The notes under the pieces were generated by a model. The model saw only the letters and a list, made by a program, of their open reading frames with translations, was not told the origin of the DNA and did not search any database. A stretch of DNA of 9,304 nucleotides, taken from contig CAVGFV010000208.1 in the NCBI GenBank assembly GCA_963628765.1, positions 1 through 9,304 of the forward strand, given 5' to 3'. Both the position numbers and the translations under genes were made by a program. Source of the DNA: Succinimonas sp963628765. GTDB lineage: Bacteria; Pseudomonadota; Gammaproteobacteria; Enterobacterales; Succinivibrionaceae. Shown piece after piece: positions 7,330 to 9,304 of this stretch; positions within the stretch are counted from its first letter, which is position 1, and each line of letters starts with the position of its first letter.

Positions 7330-7370
7330 AAATAAAAACGCCTAGACATCTATTCTAGGCGTTTCTATGT
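7330..7370. terminator. Bidirectional terminator between sbcC and the HD-GYP gene
   Basis: An 11-bp perfect stem, AAACGCCTAGA (7336-7346) with TCTAGGCGTTT (7354-7364), surrounds a 7-nt loop. On the minus strand it is followed by TTATTTT, which makes a strong terminator for the HD-GYP gene whose stop codon is about 30 nt away. On the plus strand the stem ends in TTT and continues into T-rich sequence, so it should also end sbcDC transcripts. It serves two convergent units. Confidence 0.85.
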
Positions 7371-7394
7371 TATCTAATAAGACCTCAAATCGAC

Positions 7395-9173
7395 TTAGGT
7401 AATAGCCCGCATTTTCCGGCGTACATTATCAAACGCCTGCATGATATTTGGGTTGAAATTACCGCATTTTCCTTCTTTAATCATGCTATAGGTTACAGAC
7501 TCTGGGAAGGCTTCCTTATAAGGTCTATCGTGGGTTAAGGCATCATAGACATCAGCGAGAGCGACAATTTGAGCTTCAATTGGAATTTCATTACCCTTTA
7601 GGCCATCAGGATAACCGCGACCATCAAAACGTTCATGGTGATATCTCGCAATATTGTAGGCAATCTTCTGATAAGCCTCATCTCCATTAAAAGCGGCTTT
7701 GATATCATCCACCATGTCCGCTCCATAGATAGAATGCTTCTTCATTTCAGCGAATTCTTCCGGAGTAAGTTTGCCTGGCTTTAAGAGAATAGCATCCGGA
7801 ATACGCAATTTGCCTAGATCATGGAGTGAACTCGCTTCCCGAATTTCGTAGATCTTCTTATCGGTTAAATCATACTTCGGGAAATTCTTCTGAATATCTA
7901 AAGCTACAATTTCCGAATACGTCTTCACGCGCTTAATGTGGCCACCAGTCTCCATATCACGCGCTTCTACAGCGGTACCTAAGGCATCCACCAAAGAATT
8001 TACAGAATTTTGAAGGTCTACAGTAAGTTTATGGAGCTTCTTATTTTTAACTCTCTCTGTTAGTATATGGGCCACCAAATTACAGCAAATACCCAAAATT
8101 ATAAGAACAATACCAGGAATAATCGGTAAATAATAAGACCATACAGTCTCGTTATCATTTACAAGGCGGAGATTAGGAACATCTTTTGGAACATCAAGAC
8201 CGAACTCATCTAATTTCTTCGTATCCAGAAGAGTCACACCTAAATCTTTGGTGCGCAAAGGAACATCGTTAACATCGACCTTTTTGTTTAGGATATCCAC
8301 TAAGAGTCCCGCAGCTTCCGCACCAGCGTTTTTCATATCCATGACATGACCGCCAGTGATGCCTTTTCCTACACCATAAGTAAAGTAGCGGAATACTGGT
8401 ACACTCGCATACTTATCAATCTGAGCTACCCTTTCAGAAATGGTATGAACTACGCCATCGATATCAGTATGACCTAATAATAAAAGTACAATGGCATCCT
8501 TGGGAAGTTCCTGTAGCTTTTGTTCAAACTCCGCATTTGTATAATCACTAGAATCGATATCCGAGAACTTTAAGTCTGGATAAAACTCTTGAAGATTTTT
8601 AAGTTTGCTCCAATCACCTTCGCCAGTGAAGGAAGAATCATGGATACCGATGATTTGTTTGGCATTTGGCAATAAAGATTTGGCAAGATCAATGGTAGCT
8701 TTAAAATATGTCGGTTCAATAAAGCCTGCAATATTAGGACGCAGGGTCATTTTCTGAGCATACTGGATATCATTAACAGCGAAAAATACAATAGGAAGGT
8801 TTGCGAAAAATTCATCTTGGTATTTTTCAATAACGTGGAGGGCGTTATCATCTCCGACTAAGATACCTTCAAAACCACCTCCATGCTCATGATGATAACT
8901 TAAATATGTTTTTAGGTGTTCAATAAAGAGCAACTCTTGATTAGTATGGATAAGTTCTTTGGCATTTAGGTATTCAATTTCGTAACCGATGTGATTGGCC
9001 TTAAGAACTTTATAGATACCTCTCTCTTGCTCAGGTAAAGAAGCATATGTAGGAGCATAAGAACTTATAAAAAGCACTTTGCGATCATATTGATATTCAC
9101 CTATTTCGTTAGCTTCTTGGATCGCATGCTCGTCTTCAATGTGAGAGTCGTAAGCATCCTTTAAAAAAAACAA
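7395..9173 (-). CDS. Membrane-bound HD-GYP cyclic-di-GMP phosphodiesterase with periplasmic-binding-like sensor
   Basis: At least 592 residues. The C-terminal HD-GYP domain (about 395-590) would hydrolyse the second messenger cyclic-di-GMP in the cytoplasm. It keeps the key residues: His412 (TGGHIKRV), His451-Asp452 with Lys455 (HDLGK), His480, His512-His513, the GYP at 520-522 in RGYPDG, and Asp541 (ALADVYDALT). Residues about 31-335 resemble the substrate-binding-protein fold used as an extracytoplasmic sensor. A membrane segment (about 347-370) and a short helical linker (about 372-400) connect it to the enzyme. The ligand is unknown. The start given is a TTG at 9173 with no ribosome binding site, and it is probably not the true N terminus. 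The same frame stays open to a TAA at 9258-9260 and encodes a typical anchor (basic residues, then PLILAIVFIGIALFFL) that the TTG would cut through. No ATG, GTG or TTG exists in that extension. The gene may be 5'-damaged or start at a rare codon. Confidence 0.88.
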   Translation of the reverse strand: MFFLKDAYDSHIEDEHAIQEANEIGEYQYDRKVLFISSYAPTYASLPEQERGIYKVLKANHIGYEIEYLNAKELIHTNQELLFIEHLKTYLSYHHEHGGGFEGILVGDDNALHVIEKYQDEFFANLPIVFFAVNDIQYAQKMTLRPNIAGFIEPTYFKATIDLAKSLLPNAKQIIGIHDSSFTGEGDWSKLKNLQEFYPDLKFSDIDSSDYTNAEFEQKLQELPKDAIVLLLLGHTDIDGVVHTISERVAQIDKYASVPVFRYFTYGVGKGITGGHVMDMKNAGAEAAGLLVDILNKKVDVNDVPLRTKDLGVTLLDTKKLDEFGLDVPKDVPNLRLVNDNETVWSYYLPIIPGIVLIILGICCNLVAHILTERVKNKKLHKLTVDLQNSVNSLVDALGTAVEARDMETGGHIKRVKTYSEIVALDIQKNFPKYDLTDKKIYEIREASSLHDLGKLRIPDAILLKPGKLTPEEFAEMKKHSIYGADMVDDIKAAFNGDEAYQKIAYNIARYHHERFDGRGYPDGLKGNEIPIEAQIVALADVYDALTHDRPYKEAFPESVTYSMIKEGKCGNFNPNIMQAFDNVRRKMRAIT

Positions 9174-9304
9174 AGCAATGCCAATAAAAACAATTGCTAA
9201 GATAAGGGGACTTCTATAAATTAAAAATTTTACAGAAAAAAGAAAGGGGTTCTTGTGTTAAACTTGTGTCACCACAACAAATTAACCAAAAAAACCTATG
9301 AAAG
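9174..9304 (-). other. Upstream region of the HD-GYP gene, including its probable N-terminal anchor
   Basis: Positions 9174-9257 continue the HD-GYP frame and encode a hydrophobic segment preceded by Lys and Arg, as expected for the first membrane anchor of this protein. The frame is closed by TAA at 9258-9260. Two GTG codons (9275-9270) lie in the same frame directly upstream of that stop, separated from it by three codons. I see no ATG on the minus strand here, no ribosome binding site and no convincing promoter. Confidence 0.5.

Noticed and set aside
9161..9170. Frameshift at the run of eight A in the 5' part of the HD-GYP gene
   Set aside because: The reading frame encoding the anchor upstream and the sensor downstream is the same across the run, so no shift is needed there; the problem is only the missing start further upstream.

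Overview
The window is AT-rich bacterial DNA. It holds four protein-coding genes of normal length and no RNA genes, insertion sequences or CRISPR arrays that I can recognise. The SbcC and SbcD head sequences look gammaproteobacterial in style. The HD-GYP protein with a periplasmic-binding-like sensor, together with the low GC, would fit an anaerobic gut or rumen lineage such as Succinivibrionaceae. That placement is a low-confidence guess from protein style, not a search.

Layout: positions 1-423 contain no convincing gene, only a cluster of short palindromes at 363-391 and some weak open frames. A bidirectional hairpin terminator at about 411-461 closes a minus-strand Fic-domain gene (464-1549). 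A 421-bp divergent intergenic region (1550-1970) separates fic from the plus-strand sbcD-sbcC pair. It holds a near-consensus minus-strand promoter for fic and a weaker plus-strand promoter for sbcD, with two perfect 14-bp palindromes on and just upstream of the sbcD promoter. sbcD (1971-3341) and sbcC (3364-7224) are 22 bp apart and clearly one operon. They encode the two subunits of the SbcCD (Mre11-Rad50-like) nuclease complex. Downstream, 7225-7394 carries three successive hairpins. The last is a strong bidirectional terminator shared with the convergent minus-strand gene 7395-9173, a membrane-anchored HD-GYP cyclic-di-GMP phosphodiesterase with an extracytoplasmic sensor domain.

How the genes work together: SbcD supplies the Mn-dependent nuclease and SbcC the ATPase and long zinc-hook coiled coil. 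Together they process DNA hairpins and protein-blocked ends. The Fic protein and the HD-GYP protein are separate transcription units on the opposite strand, and I see no sequence evidence that they belong to one system with SbcCD. The points most worth a second look are the altered Fic active-site loop (both glycines replaced), the lack of any ordinary start codon that would include the N-terminal membrane anchor of the HD-GYP protein, and the paired palindromes at the sbcDC promoter. I did not find a convincing undescribed multi-gene system.
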